DNA from: Sphingomonadaceae bacterium
GTDB lineage: Bacteria > Pseudomonadota > Alphaproteobacteria > Sphingomonadales > Sphingomonadaceae
Direction: 5' to 3'
Assembly (NCBI GenBank): GCA_021741065.1
Contig: JAIOYN010000007.1
Location: forward strand, 1 to 38,927
Length of the DNA stretch: 38,927 nt
The translations under genes and the position numbers were made by a program. Positions 25,958 to 35,496 of the stretch are shown here, one piece after another. The notes beneath the pieces are model-generated. The model had not been told where the DNA came from. It saw only the letters and a program-made list of their open reading frames with translations, and did not search any database. Position 1 is the first letter of the stretch. The number at the start of each line of letters is the position of its first letter.

Positions 25958-27904
25958 CTAAGCGCCTTGCGGCGTCGCGTCTCCGACCGGCGTAGATTTG
26001 CCGCGTCCCGCCTTTGGTATGGCAGTGCCTACCGTTGGAATGGACGAGGGCTTAACGACCTTACCATCGTCCCGTTCGAATTTGCCCGTTTCCAAAAGTT
26101 GGTTGATTTCGTCGCCAGATAGCGTTTCAAATTCCAGAAGGGCGTTGGCCAGCAAGTGCAACTGTTCGTTATGCGTGGTCAGCAACTCGGTCGCCCGTTT
26201 ATGCCCACCTTCAACCAGCTTGCGGATTTCGGCATCGATCTTGCGGGCCGTTTCGTCCGACATAGCCGACCTTTGCGACATGCCATAACCAAGATAGCCC
26301 TCTTGACGCTCTTCATATTGGAGAGGGCCCATAGTGTCCGACATCCCCCATTGCGTGACCATGTCGCGCGCAAGGCTGGTTGCATATTGGATGTCGCTAG
26401 AGGCGCCTGAACTGACTTTGTCATAGCCAAAGATCAACTCCTCTGCCACACGGCCGCCCATGGACACGGCAAGATTGGCATGCATTTTGTCGCGGTGATA
26501 GCTGTAATTATCGCGCTCGGGCAGGCGCATGACCATACCCAAGGCTCGACCACGGGGAATGATCGTTGCCTTGTGGATGGGGTCCGACGCTGCCTCATGG
26601 ATCGAAACAATGGCATGCCCCGCCTCATGATAGGCTGTCATTTTCTTTTCATCTTCGGTCATGACCATCGACTTGCGTTCGGTGCCCATCATGACCTTGT
26701 CCTTGGCATCCTCAAATTCTTGCATCGCGACCAACCGCTTGCCACGACGTGCGGCAAGCAAGGCAGCTTCGTTCACAAGGTTGGCAAGGTCGGCCCCTGA
26801 GAAACCGGGCGTTCCGCGCGCAATCACTCGGCCATCAACGTCAGGTGCCAATGGCACTTTTTTCATGTGTACGGCGAGAATCTTTACTCGGCCATCGATG
26901 TCCGGACGCGGCACGACAACCTGACGGTCGAAACGGCCAGGACGCAGCAAAGCGGGGTCAAGGACATCAGGGCGGTTGGTGGCCGCAACGATGATGATGC
27001 CTTCATTGGCTTCAAAACCGTCCATTTCGACCAGCAACTGGTTCAAAGTCTGCTCGCGCTCATCATTCTGATTGCCCAAGCCAGCGCCACGGCTGCGGCC
27101 GACGGCGTCGATTTCATCAATGAAGACGATGCAGGGTGCGTTTTTCTTCGCCTGCTCAAACATGTCACGTACGCGGCTTGCACCAACGCCGACAAACATT
27201 TCGACAAAGTCAGAACCAGAGATGGAAAAGAACGGAACGCCAGCCTCACCAGCAATTGCGCGGGCAAGCAATGTCTTACCAGTACCTGGCGATCCAACAA
27301 GCAAAGCGCCCTTGGGGATTTTTCCACCAAGGCGGCTGAATTTTTGCGGGTCTTTTAAAAATTCGACGATTTCCTGAAGCTCTTCACGGGCTTCATCAAT
27401 GCCGGCGACGTCATCAAAGGTTACCTTGCCATGCTTTTCAGTCAGCAATTTCGCCTTCGACTTGCCAAAACCCATGGCTCCACCAGCACCGCCGCCCTTT
27501 TGCATTTGCCGCAAAACGAAAAATGCGATGCCAAGGATAAGAAGGAACGGCAGCGCTTGATATAATAGGATTAGAATGAGGCTGGGCTGTTCTTCGGCCT
27601 TGCCTTGAACATCTACGCCCTTTTCATCAAGCAAAGGATAGAGGCTATTGTCGCCTGGAATTGGAACGGTGACGAAGGTTTCGTCATTCTGCAGTTTGCC
27701 GCTAATACGCTCCGGCGCAATCGCGACGGATTTGACTTCACCCGCCTCAACTTTGTCGCGGAACGACGAATAGCTGATGCCCTTCGCGGTTTCTGACGAA
27801 CCGTTGAATATCGAGGCGACAAGCAAAAGCGCTACAATGATCCCGGACCAAATGGCCAAGTTGCGGAGCATCGGGTTGCTTTTAGGTTCTTGTTCGTCGT
27901 TCAT
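25958..27904 (-). CDS. ftsH: ATP-dependent zinc metalloprotease FtsH
   Basis: A 648-residue membrane-anchored AAA+ protease. There is one N-terminal transmembrane helix (about 14-31), a periplasmic domain and a second helix (about 104-124). The AAA module has Walker A GSPGTGKT at 204-211, [11 protein letters not shown] (Walker B) and the SRH with [20 protein letters not shown]. The protease domain has zinc motif H426-E427-A-G-H430. It degrades unassembled membrane proteins and regulators such as sigma32 and LpxC. Three starts are tandem: GTG 27910, ATG 27907 and ATG 27904; MNDEQEP from 27904 fits relatives, with AAGG 8 bases upstream. tilS lies upstream with 112 bases between. Confidence 0.97.
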   Translation of the reverse strand: MNDEQEPKSNPMLRNLAIWSGIIVALLLVASIFNGSSETAKGISYSSFRDKVEAGEVKSVAIAPERISGKLQNDETFVTVPIPGDNSLYPLLDEKGVDVQGKAEEQPSLILILLYQALPFLLILGIAFFVLRQMQKGGGAGGAMGFGKSKAKLLTEKHGKVTFDDVAGIDEAREELQEIVEFLKDPQKFSRLGGKIPKGALLVGSPGTGKTLLARAIAGEAGVPFFSISGSDFVEMFVGVGASRVRDMFEQAKKNAPCIVFIDEIDAVGRSRGAGLGNQNDEREQTLNQLLVEMDGFEANEGIIIVAATNRPDVLDPALLRPGRFDRQVVVPRPDIDGRVKILAVHMKKVPLAPDVDGRVIARGTPGFSGADLANLVNEAALLAARRGKRLVAMQEFEDAKDKVMMGTERKSMVMTEDEKKMTAYHEAGHAIVSIHEAASDPIHKATIIPRGRALGMVMRLPERDNYSYHRDKMHANLAVSMGGRVAEELIFGYDKVSSGASSDIQYATSLARDMVTQWGMSDTMGPLQYEERQEGYLGYGMSQRSAMSDETARKIDAEIRKLVEGGHKRATELLTTHNEQLHLLANALLEFETLSGDEINQLLETGKFERDDGKVVKPSSIPTVGTAIPKAGRGKSTPVGDATPQGA

Positions 27905-27954
27905 CATCACTGCCTTGTTCTGTGCCCGCGCTATATACGCGGAAATACCCAGCT

Positions 27955-27982
27955 AATGTAGGGGCGAATGTGTGAATGACAA
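27955..27982 (-). promoter_or_regulatory. candidate ftsH promoter (sigma70 or sigma32-like)
   Basis: On the minus strand TTGTCA (27977-27982), 16-base spacer, TACATT (27955-27960). The four C just before the -10 (27961-27964) give CCCCTACAT, which resembles the sigma32 -10 form CCCCATnT. The gene is heat-inducible in many bacteria. A dual promoter is possible. Confidence 0.45.
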
Positions 27983-28016
27983 TATAGCGATTGGCAAAAC
28001 TTACGGGCTGTTTTTC

Positions 28017-28961
28017 TTAACTACGTCGGGGCGGTGCTTTGGAAAACTGCCAATCAGATTGGCCTAGGCATTTGATATTGCCGATCATGGCAGTCCGCGC
28101 ATTTTCGAGGTCGGTTAACAAGCGGTCGATTGCGTCACCACGGGGAGCAAGACCCACGTCCAAGGTCCTAAGGCAACGGATTAACAAGCGTCGTTTCAAT
28201 TCACGAGGCAGGCCGTTGACTTTGCAGGTGATAACGCCATTTTCTTGACTTATCCGCTGCTCGGCCAGCGTGTCGGTCATCCAGAGTAGAGCATCGGATG
28301 CGTCTGCCAAGGCGCTGGCTGTGCGCAGCGCGCGGGGTGCAGAGAATGGATGCTGCGTGTTGGCCAACCATTTCCGGATCGCAACTCGGTCAAAATCGAT
28401 GTTTGCGTTGCTGGGGTCGTTAACCCATTGAATGCCCGCGCTGGAACAGATGTCGATCAGCTCCGCCTTCGTGAATTCCAAAAGCGGCCGGACCACGCGT
28501 CCATTGCGAGCGCGAATGCCGGATAATCCATCGACGCCGCTGCCCCGGGCTAGCCGCATGAGCAAAGTTTCCAATTGGTCATCGGCATGATGTGCCGTTG
28601 CAATGTGCCGACAATTTTGCGTATCGGCCGCCCGTTCCAACAAACCGTAACGGGCCCCGCGCGCGGATGACTGGAGATTGCCTGAGATCTTTTCGTCAGG
28701 TGTTAAAATGATATGCGGTATGCCCAAATTGCGGCAAATTTCGGCAACAATCCGCGCCTCATCAGCGGACTCGGCCCGCAATTGATGGTCTACTGTTGCG
28801 GCGACCAATTTGCCGGGCAAAGCATGCTGCGCCAACAGCAAAAGAGCAAGGCTATCGGGGCCGCCCGACACCGCGCACAAAAAGCGATCATCGGCACAGT
28901 CCAGCCTGCAAAGTGCTGCCCTGAAGCGGTCGAGAACGACCGAAGCCAGACTTACTTGCAC
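28017..28961 (-). CDS. tilS: tRNA(Ile)-lysidine synthase
   Basis: A 314-residue N-type ATP pyrophosphatase with the PP-loop SGGPDS at residues 32-37, followed by AATVDHQLRAESADEARIV, TAHHADDQLETLLMRLARGSG and the LLEFTKAELIDICSSAGIQWVNDPSN region. It converts C34 of the AUA-reading isoleucine tRNA to lysidine. It is shorter than E. coli TilS (432), lacking the extra C-terminal domain, as in many alphaproteobacteria. The start is GTG at 28961, overlapping the upstream CpoB-like gene by 10 bases, with AGGGCGAA just before it. The pair is probably translated together. Confidence 0.93.
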   Translation of the reverse strand: MQVSLASVVLDRFRAALCRLDCADDRFLCAVSGGPDSLALLLLAQHALPGKLVAATVDHQLRAESADEARIVAEICRNLGIPHIILTPDEKISGNLQSSARGARYGLLERAADTQNCRHIATAHHADDQLETLLMRLARGSGVDGLSGIRARNGRVVRPLLEFTKAELIDICSSAGIQWVNDPSNANIDFDRVAIRKWLANTQHPFSAPRALRTASALADASDALLWMTDTLAEQRISQENGVITCKVNGLPRELKRRLLIRCLRTLDVGLAPRGDAIDRLLTDLENARTAMIGNIKCLGQSDWQFSKAPPRRS

Positions 28962-29854
28962 TTCGCCCTTGTTTTGCTGGATGTGAGGCGTTCGGCCAAG
29001 CGGCCAGTCGCCGCATCAGGATATGCTTTTGCCAATTCACCAAAGGCTTCGCATGCCTCAGCCGCCTTTCCAAGGTCGGTCAAAGCCGACCCCAAGAACA
29101 GCAAGCTATCCGGCGCGCGGTCACCGCGTGGATCAGCTTTGTAGTTTTCATAGAAAACCTTCACCGCAGTTGCGGGTTTTTTGTCATCCAACCATGCTCT
29201 ACCAAGCAAATTTCGCGCATAGCTTGCACGTTTATGTTTTGGAAATTTTGTCACGATTTCTTCAAGTATTACTTGCGATTCTGGATAGAATTTAGCTTCC
29301 CATAAACGGTAGCCATAATTGTAACCATCTTCGAACGCATCGCCACTGGCCGGGCGTTCGATCGCAGCAACTGCAGCGATGCGGGCCGGGTTTGGCTTAG
29401 CGGAGGTTGCAGGCTTTGTTGAAACTACGCCGGCTTTAGTTTTCGGCACTGCTGCCGTAGGCGTTGCCGTTGGTTCAACTTTTTCGACGGGCAATGCTGC
29501 CTGGGCAGCCATTTGTGTCTCAAGCGCCTTCAAACGGCCCTCGAGTCCGCGCATATTGTTGCCTTGCAATTCGACCTGCCCGGTCAGAGTCGCAAGCTGC
29601 GCCTCTAATGCATCCACACGCGCGGTCAGATCGACTGTTACAGTGGTTGAACTACTCCCCGTGCTTGGCGCTGTCGGTGACTGGATTTCCGGTTCGACAA
29701 ATTTGCCGGCACCATTGGGGAATACCTGACGCTGAACCGCCCGCATCTCCTTCTCGAGTTTGCCCACGCGCGTGTCAATGTTCGCGTCCTGCGCCATTGC
29801 GGGTACGCTAAGCGCTAAAGCTGCGCTGCCAAGGATAACGCGCCGAAAATACAT
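28952..29854 (-). CDS. cpoB: CpoB/YbgF-like periplasmic TPR protein
   Basis: A 300-residue protein with a signal peptide (MYFRRVILGSAALALSVPAMAQ), then heptad coiled-coil stretches (about 28-45 and 80-120, DLTARVDALEAQLATLTGQV), a Pro/Thr/Lys-rich linker (about 130-175), and a C-terminal helical-repeat domain (about 175-295) beginning DAFEDGYNYGYRLWEAKFYPESQVILEEIVTKFP, typical of TPR repeats. This layout matches CpoB, which links PBP1B and the Tol-Pal system in cell division. tolB/pal are not adjacent here. ATG at 29854 is preceded by AAGGGAAG. It overlaps the tilS start and is downstream of the RodZ-like gene. Confidence 0.8.
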   Translation of the reverse strand: MYFRRVILGSAALALSVPAMAQDANIDTRVGKLEKEMRAVQRQVFPNGAGKFVEPEIQSPTAPSTGSSSTTVTVDLTARVDALEAQLATLTGQVELQGNNMRGLEGRLKALETQMAAQAALPVEKVEPTATPTAAVPKTKAGVVSTKPATSAKPNPARIAAVAAIERPASGDAFEDGYNYGYRLWEAKFYPESQVILEEIVTKFPKHKRASYARNLLGRAWLDDKKPATAVKVFYENYKADPRGDRAPDSLLFLGSALTDLGKAAEACEAFGELAKAYPDAATGRLAERLTSSKTRAKCK

Positions 29855-29981
29855 TGAGTTACTTCCCTTTACTGAGCTCGAATGGCGGGTATAGCTTAGT
29901 GCAAGCCCGCGATAAAGGCCCAGGCTGCATTTCGACAAAAAAATTGGAATGTATAGGAATTTCGCGCGGTAATGATGGGGC

Positions 29982-30563
29982 TTACTGATTTGGGGTGGCT
30001 ACCACAGTTGTGCCGGGAAGAGGCGCTTTTTCGTCCATGCTGCCGCTCGTAACGGCTGTTTCACCATCCACGGTCGCGGCAGGCTTGGGCACCATTGTCG
30101 TTGGCACTGTTATGGGCGCTGACGTCGGCATTTGCGGCGCCGGATTTGGCTGTAATGCGTAGCTTCTAAAAACTAAATAAGCGGCCAGAACCATCACCGC
30201 AACTACCGTAGCGGTCCATACCAAGCTCTTGGAAGGAATGCGCGCGGGGTCCGTTGGCTCGTAATTTTGGAGTGGGGCCTCATATCTTTCATGCCCCCCT
30301 CTAGATAATTCGGCGCGTAGCGCATTCACTATCGCAATATCGTCTAAGGCAACCGCGCGGGCGTAAGACCGAACAAAACCAACCGTATACGTTTGTCCCG
30401 GCAATGCGCTGAATTCGGATCGCTCAATAGATTCCAAATGTCGCATGGGTACGCGTGTCTCGGCTGCGAGATCGGAAAGACTCATGCCCATCCGCGCGCG
30501 CGCGGACTTGAGCTCTTCACCTACAGTCGTAGGCTCAGCTTCCACATGAGGCATTTCGTCCAC
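29982..30563 (-). CDS. RodZ-like HTH membrane protein, without the C-terminal RodZ domain
   Basis: A 193-residue protein. Residues 15-75 form a RodZ-type HTH_25 domain: VGEELKSARARMGMSLSDLAAETRVPMRHLESIERSEFSALPGQTYTVGFVRSYARAV. A single transmembrane helix follows at about 113-133 (SLVWTATVVAVMVLAAYLVF), then a Pro/Thr-rich periplasmic tail of about 60 residues. RodZ links MreB to cell-wall synthesis; the usual DUF4115 C-terminal domain is not recognised here. A GTG start at 30563, with GGAG 7 bases upstream, is chosen because a promoter lies at 30609-30638; an ATG at 30554 is possible. ptsP lies upstream on the same strand. Confidence 0.75.
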   Translation of the reverse strand: MDEMPHVEAEPTTVGEELKSARARMGMSLSDLAAETRVPMRHLESIERSEFSALPGQTYTVGFVRSYARAVALDDIAIVNALRAELSRGGHERYEAPLQNYEPTDPARIPSKSLVWTATVVAVMVLAAYLVFRSYALQPNPAPQMPTSAPITVPTTMVPKPAATVDGETAVTSGSMDEKAPLPGTTVVATPNQ

Positions 30564-30608
30564 TGCAATCTCCACGACCCGCTCCCCAACATCTGCGTGC
30601 AGTTGCGC

Positions 30609-30638
30609 GGATAATGGGCACCAAATGAATAATGTCAA
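30609..30638 (-). promoter_or_regulatory. candidate promoter of the RodZ-like gene
   Basis: On the minus strand a perfect TTGACA (30633-30638), 18-base spacer, then TTATCC (30609-30614) as -10. Start would be about 30602, giving a leader of about 40 bases. The region between here and ptsP (30639-30677) is very AT-rich. Confidence 0.45.
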
Positions 30639-30677
30639 TGTTTATTGCAGATAATCAAATAATTAAGTCACAATTAT

Positions 30678-32942
30678 TTATCCGATTTCAATGCCTTGGC
30701 CAATTGCCCAACTTGCCAATTCGTCGCGCAAATTCTCTGTAGGATTGTTGAGCAACTCTTCCATTTTTACGTGGATATCAGAATGGCCAGTTGATCGGAT
30801 CATGGCCTTGATCGGCCCAACGGCGGCTGGAGTGATCGACAATCGACGAATACCAATGCCGATGAGGGCAAGCGCCTCAAGCGTCCGCCCACCCATTTCG
30901 CCGCACACGGCGACGTCGACGTCGTGGCCCTCGGTAGCTTTGACTACCCGGCGGATGAACCGCAGGATAGCGGGACTCAACCAGTCATAGCGCTCTGCCA
31001 AACGGGGATCCGCCCGGTCCGCCGCAAAAAGAAACTGGGTCAGATCGTTTGTGCCGATGGACAGGAAGTTAATCTTGGGCAGCAGGATATCGAGCGTTTC
31101 GGCTAGAGCTGGGACTTCAAGCATAGCGCCGTAACGGATTTTGTTGGGTAGTATCTTTTTCTGCCGCCCCAAAAATTCAATCTGGCCGTCGAAAATGGCC
31201 TTGGCCGCATCAAATTCCCATGGCTCAGAGACCATAGGGAACATGACGTTCAGCGTACGACCGGCTGCTGCCTCAATCAATGCGCGTGCCTGGGCTTTCA
31301 TCAACCCGGCGTGATCAAGCGAAAGCCGCAGCGCCCGCCAGCCTAGCGCCGGATTTTCCTCTTCGTTCGTTTCGTCCTTCAGATATGGTAGCGCCTTGTC
31401 TCCGCCGATATCCAGCGTGCGGAAAATGACTGGCTTGTCGCCAGCCGCATCCAAAACGTCACGGTAGAAGCGTTGCTGCCGCTCGCGCTGGGGCAAGGTC
31501 GCCGAAATCAAAAACTGGAACTCGGTCCGGAAAAGGCCCACGCCTTCCGCGCCGGTTGTCGCCAAAGCCGACATGTCATCACGCAAGCCAGCGTTAATCA
31601 TGAGTGTAACCGGCACGCCGTCTTTCGTGACGGATGCTTCATCGCGCATCGCGGCATAGCGCGCTTTTTTCTTCTGCCGATCCACAAGATCATGTTGGAA
31701 TATTTCTTCTGCCGCAGAAGAAGGCCGTACAATGACGCTTTTGTCATCAGCGTTCAGTAACAGCATGTCGCCTTCACGTACCTTGTGGCGAATGCCGCGT
31801 ACTCGGCCAAGAACCGGAATGCCCATGGCACGTGCCACGATCACCACATGTGCGGTAAGCGAGCCTTCTTCTAGGATCACGCCGCGCAGGCGTCTTTTGT
31901 CATATTCCAGCAATTCTGCCGGACCCAAATTGCGTGCGATCAGGATGGAATCCTTCTTCAGTCCCAGTTGCGCGGCGGTGCTCATTTGCCCGGAAACGAT
32001 ACGCAGCAAACGGTTCGAAAGGTCCTCCAGATCGTGCATGCGATCGGCAAGCAGTGCATCGTCAATCTGCCGCATGCGCATGCGCGTGCGTTGCTGAACG
32101 CGTTCAATGGCCGCTTCAGCGGTTAGACCGCTATCAATGGCCTCGTTGATCCGGCGGCTCCAACCCTCATCATAAGCGAACATTTTGTAAGTCGCGATGA
32201 CCTCTTCATGTTCTCCGCCCGTGCCAAAATCTATCTGGCTCGTCATGCGGTCGATTTGCTCCCGCATTTTATCGAATGCGGAATAGACACGCTGGCGCTC
32301 GGCTTCGATATCCTCGGCAACCGTGTGCTCGATGCGCACATTTGGCTGGTGAAAAATAGCGACGCCAGCGGCCGCACCTTTAACTAGCGGTAATCCTGTG
32401 AGACTAATCGTGCCAGTCTCATTGCCACCCCGGGCAGCTGGTTCGTCAATTAGGTCGGCGTTGGCAATGAGTTCCGACAACACCATGGCGACGGTTTGAA
32501 GCGCCTCAATCTCGACCTCTTCATATTTACGCGGTTCGACATGCTGGACAGCGAGCACGCCGACGGCCCGTTCGGACCGTACAATTGGCACGCCGGCAAA
32601 ACTGTGAAAGCGTTCTTCACCCGTTTCCGGGACATAACGGAAATTTGGATGTGCTGCCGCCTGATCCAGGTTCAGTGTTTCGACATTTTCAGCAATTGTT
32701 CCAACGAGACCCTCGCCCAGACCCAGCCGCGTAATGTGCACAGCAGCTTGGTTCAATCCGCGTGTCGCAAATAATTCAAGCGCGCCATCGCGTAACAAGT
32801 AAATCGAACACACTTCGCTCGAAAGCGCTTCGCCGATGATGTTGACCACATGATTCAACTTACCCTGCGCATGATTTTTCGAGGCCATCACCTCGTGCAG
32901 GCCAGTCAGGATATTACGGGCAGAACGGGTAGCGCTTTCCAT
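30678..32942 (-). CDS. ptsP: phosphoenolpyruvate-protein phosphotransferase PtsP (EI-Ntr)
   Basis: A 754-residue enzyme I of the nitrogen PTS. The N-terminal GAF domain (about 15-160) has the SFAGVPIVRSERAVGVLAVQ signature; EI N-terminal HPr-interacting helices follow (about 180-330), then the swivelling phosphohistidine domain with the active H365 in GSLTAHVVIVARAMG, and the C-terminal PEP-binding TIM barrel with EGVGLFRTEFQFL, NEEENPALGWRALRLSL, LSIGTNDLTQF and VCGEMGG. It uses PEP to phosphorylate NPr, and the GAF domain senses amino acids in E. coli. The GTG at 32951 is an alternative start. NPr and EIIA-Ntr genes are not in the window. Confidence 0.95.
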   Translation of the reverse strand: MESATRSARNILTGLHEVMASKNHAQGKLNHVVNIIGEALSSEVCSIYLLRDGALELFATRGLNQAAVHITRLGLGEGLVGTIAENVETLNLDQAAAHPNFRYVPETGEERFHSFAGVPIVRSERAVGVLAVQHVEPRKYEEVEIEALQTVAMVLSELIANADLIDEPAARGGNETGTISLTGLPLVKGAAAGVAIFHQPNVRIEHTVAEDIEAERQRVYSAFDKMREQIDRMTSQIDFGTGGEHEEVIATYKMFAYDEGWSRRINEAIDSGLTAEAAIERVQQRTRMRMRQIDDALLADRMHDLEDLSNRLLRIVSGQMSTAAQLGLKKDSILIARNLGPAELLEYDKRRLRGVILEEGSLTAHVVIVARAMGIPVLGRVRGIRHKVREGDMLLLNADDKSVIVRPSSAAEEIFQHDLVDRQKKKARYAAMRDEASVTKDGVPVTLMINAGLRDDMSALATTGAEGVGLFRTEFQFLISATLPQRERQQRFYRDVLDAAGDKPVIFRTLDIGGDKALPYLKDETNEEENPALGWRALRLSLDHAGLMKAQARALIEAAAGRTLNVMFPMVSEPWEFDAAKAIFDGQIEFLGRQKKILPNKIRYGAMLEVPALAETLDILLPKINFLSIGTNDLTQFLFAADRADPRLAERYDWLSPAILRFIRRVVKATEGHDVDVAVCGEMGGRTLEALALIGIGIRRLSITPAAVGPIKAMIRSTGHSDIHVKMEELLNNPTENLRDELASWAIGQGIEIG

Positions 32943-33001
32943 AGGATGCACTTAGCAGAGACCGAACGGGCAAGCGATAGAAACTGTTAAATTATTCGTA
33001 G

Positions 33002-33172
33002 TCAAGCCGTTGAGGCCGTTTCATGCAGAATAACGTCTTTAAGATGCAACTTTTGTTTTTTCAGATCGAGAATAGTTTTGCTGTCGGGGAGCGGTCTGTT
33101 TTCTTCGCGCTCCAGTTTTTGTTCGAGTTCGGCGTGCTTGTTGCGAAGCGCGGACAGATGATTATTATGCAC
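33002..33172 (-). CDS. DUF465/YdcH family protein
   Basis: A 56-residue helical protein, MHNNHLSALRNKHAELEQKLEREENRPLPDSKTILDLKKQKLHLKDVI, matching the DUF465 (YdcH, PF04325) two-helix coiled-coil pattern: HLxxLxxKHxxLExxLxxE...LKKxKLxLKDxI. The GTG at 33172 is preferred because AAGGAG stands 7 bases upstream; a TTG at 33187 would place that sequence inside the gene. Function unknown; it lies between the divergent DUF465 partner and ptsP. Its stop region may overlap the ptsP promoter. Confidence 0.8.
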   Translation of the reverse strand: MHNNHLSALRNKHAELEQKLEREENRPLPDSKTILDLKKQKLHLKDVILHETASTA

Positions 33173-33328
33173 ATCCTTCTCCTTCAATCTGAGCCACGGA
33201 GTAAATCAAGAATTTTCGCGAGAGTCTTGAGGACATTTATCGGTCCAGCGCGCCTAAAAACCAGATTCGGGTCAAACGCCGTTTTTTTAACGATGACTTG
33301 TTGACCACAGTCTGTGTAGAATAGTTTC

Positions 33329-33526
33329 ATGAACGATGATGGGTATCAGCAGCAGCTCGCACAGCTTAAGATTGAGCATCGCGATCTTGACGATGCCATT
33401 CAGGCGCTCAGCGCGCAAACGTTAGTCGATCAACTTCAGATCGCCCGTCTTAAAAAGAAAAAGCTGATCTTGAAGGACCAGATCATGCGTCTGGAAGACC
33501 AATTGGTTCCAGACATTATCGCCTAG
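33329..33526 (+). CDS. second DUF465/YdcH family protein
   Basis: A 65-residue helical protein, MNDDGYQQQLAQLKIEHRDLDDAIQALSA...LDQLQIARLKKKKLILKDQIMRLE, with the same DUF465 pattern and the motif LKKKKLxLKDQI, diverged from its neighbour at 33002. It lacks a Shine-Dalgarno sequence. TAGAAT lies at 33317-33322, 6 bases before the ATG, so a leaderless mRNA is possible. The 156 bases between the two genes are the shared promoter region. Function unknown. Confidence 0.8.
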   Translation: MNDDGYQQQLAQLKIEHRDLDDAIQALSAQTLVDQLQIARLKKKKLILKDQIMRLEDQLVPDIIA

Positions 33527-33550
33527 TTGTGAAAGGCTAGTTTCGACTTT

Positions 33551-35350
33551 TTAAGCATCAAATTGCAGGCTGGCGAGGCGGGCATATAATCCGCCTGCAG
33601 CGCTTAGGGTTGCGTGATCGCCCTCTTCAACAATTTTGCCTTGGTCCATCACGATGATACGGTCGGCAGAACGCACGGTTGCCAGCCGGTGCGCGATCAC
33701 AATGGTGGTGCGCCCTACCATCAAACGCTCCAGCGCGTCCTGCACCAATTTCTCACTTTCGGCGTCCAAGGCGCTCGTAGCCTCATCGAGCAACAATATT
33801 GGCGAATCGCGCAACAAGGCGCGGGCAATGGCAAGCCGTTGCCGCTGACCACCGGAAAGCCGCGCGCCGCCTTCACCTAAATAGGTATCAAGGCCTTCCG
33901 GCAATTCACTTAGGAAACCTGCTGCGTTTGCCTTTTCAGCTGCCGCCCAGATCGCATCGTCGCTTGCATCCCATTGGCCGTAACGCAGATTGTCGCGCGC
34001 CGAGGCTGCAAACAACACCGTGTCTTGTGGCACCAACGATATACGGCGCCGGAATTCGGCAGGATCCGCGCTGGTCAGCGCGACACCGTCAATGCGGATG
34101 GTTCCAATCTCGGGGTCATAGAACCGCTCGGCCAGTTGGAACAATGTGGATTTGCCTGCGCCGGACGGCCCGACAACGGCAACCGTCTCCCCCGGCGATA
34201 CTTTAAGGCTGAAATCATCGAGTGCCGCCACTTCCGGTCGCGTCGGGTATCGGAAGCGGACATGTTGGAATTCCAACTGCCCGCGCGCTGGCGGCATAAC
34301 AACAGGGCTAGCAGGCGACGCGATCTCAGGCACTTCGTTCAGCAGTTCGGCAAGTCGCGACGCAGCGCCCGAGGCGCGCACAAGGTCGCCATAGACTTCC
34401 GTCAGCGCGCCAAATGACCCTGCGACCAATGCCCCGTACAAGACGACCGCGAACAAGGTTCCGGACGATATGACCCCGTCTTTAACTTGGTCGGTACCTT
34501 CCCAAACGAGCATTGTGATGCCGCCAAATATCAATGCCATCACTAATGCGGTGAGGAACGCCCGCAATCTTATGCGCTTTTTCGCGGCGTTGAACGTGCC
34601 TTCGACAGCATCGGCAAATCTCATGCCTTCTCGGCTTTCCTGCCCAAAAGCTTGAACGATCTTGATCGCGCCCAGCGCTTCTGAAATGATCGTGCCAACG
34701 CTGGCGACATTATCCTGACTGTTGCGCGATGCCTTTTCCAGGCGTCGTCCCAGAAACACAATTGGTAGAACGACGACCGGAATGCCTGCGAGCAACCATA
34801 TGGTCAGGCTTGGAGCGAGTCCGAAGAGCAAGGTAATGCCGCCAACGCCAATAAAGATATTGCGCAGCGCAACTGACACCGTGGTGCCGACAATCTGTTC
34901 GATAATCGCCGTATCGGCAGTCATCCTGCTGGCGATTTCCCCGGGACGATTATCTTCGAAAAAGCGCGGGGCCAAACGTAACAGATTTTGCTGCACCGCA
35001 ACACGAATATCGCCCACCACACGTTCACCGAGCCAACTGACAAAGTAAAAACGAAACGCCGTCGAAACGCCGATGATAACCACGATACCAAGTAGCAAAT
35101 AGAAATAAGGCGCCGGGTCCCCACCATTTTTGACAAAGCCTTCATCGATGATCAGGCGCAAGCCATAAGGGATGGCAAGCGTAGACGCCGCTGCTGCAAT
35201 CAAGGCGAGCAGGGCATAAGTAATCTGGCGGGGATACCGGATGGTAAAATGCCCGATCATCCGCAAACTGCCAAAGTTAAGCTTGGGCTTGGCGGGAGCC
35301 GCTTCTTCGGATGTCGCTATGGTAGGCGTTTCGGAAATATCGTTTGTCAT
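33551..35350 (-). CDS. ABC exporter, MsbA/multidrug type half-transporter
   Basis: A 599-residue half-transporter: six-helix membrane domain (about 40-320) followed by the ATPase domain. Walker A is GPSGAGKS at 394-401, the signature LSGGQ at 498-502, Walker B ILLLDE at 518-523 with the following ATSALD, and the H-loop His is H554. It works as a homodimer in the inner membrane. Lipid A-core flippase (MsbA) or multidrug exporter are the likely roles; the sequence does not decide. The hydrophilic N-terminus of about 35 residues is typical for sphingomonad relatives. It is divergent from the PHA depolymerase gene. Confidence 0.93.
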   Translation of the reverse strand: MTNDISETPTIATSEEAAPAKPKLNFGSLRMIGHFTIRYPRQITYALLALIAAAASTLAIPYGLRLIIDEGFVKNGGDPAPYFYLLLGIVVIIGVSTAFRFYFVSWLGERVVGDIRVAVQQNLLRLAPRFFEDNRPGEIASRMTADTAIIEQIVGTTVSVALRNIFIGVGGITLLFGLAPSLTIWLLAGIPVVVLPIVFLGRRLEKASRNSQDNVASVGTIISEALGAIKIVQAFGQESREGMRFADAVEGTFNAAKKRIRLRAFLTALVMALIFGGITMLVWEGTDQVKDGVISSGTLFAVVLYGALVAGSFGALTEVYGDLVRASGAASRLAELLNEVPEIASPASPVVMPPARGQLEFQHVRFRYPTRPEVAALDDFSLKVSPGETVAVVGPSGAGKSTLFQLAERFYDPEIGTIRIDGVALTSADPAEFRRRISLVPQDTVLFAASARDNLRYGQWDASDDAIWAAAEKANAAGFLSELPEGLDTYLGEGGARLSGGQRQRLAIARALLRDSPILLLDEATSALDAESEKLVQDALERLMVGRTTIVIAHRLATVRSADRIIVMDQGKIVEEGDHATLSAAGGLYARLASLQFDA

Positions 35351-35496
35351 TGCGCCCGCCTAGCAGTGCGCCAGTCGGGTAACAATCCGCCACGGAGAAT
35401 GTAAACGCTTTTTCTATGGTGCGATGCACAATAAATGCGTAAAACCACAAGTCACTGCGGCAGAATATTGCCGATACAAATATTAAAGGCCTGAAT

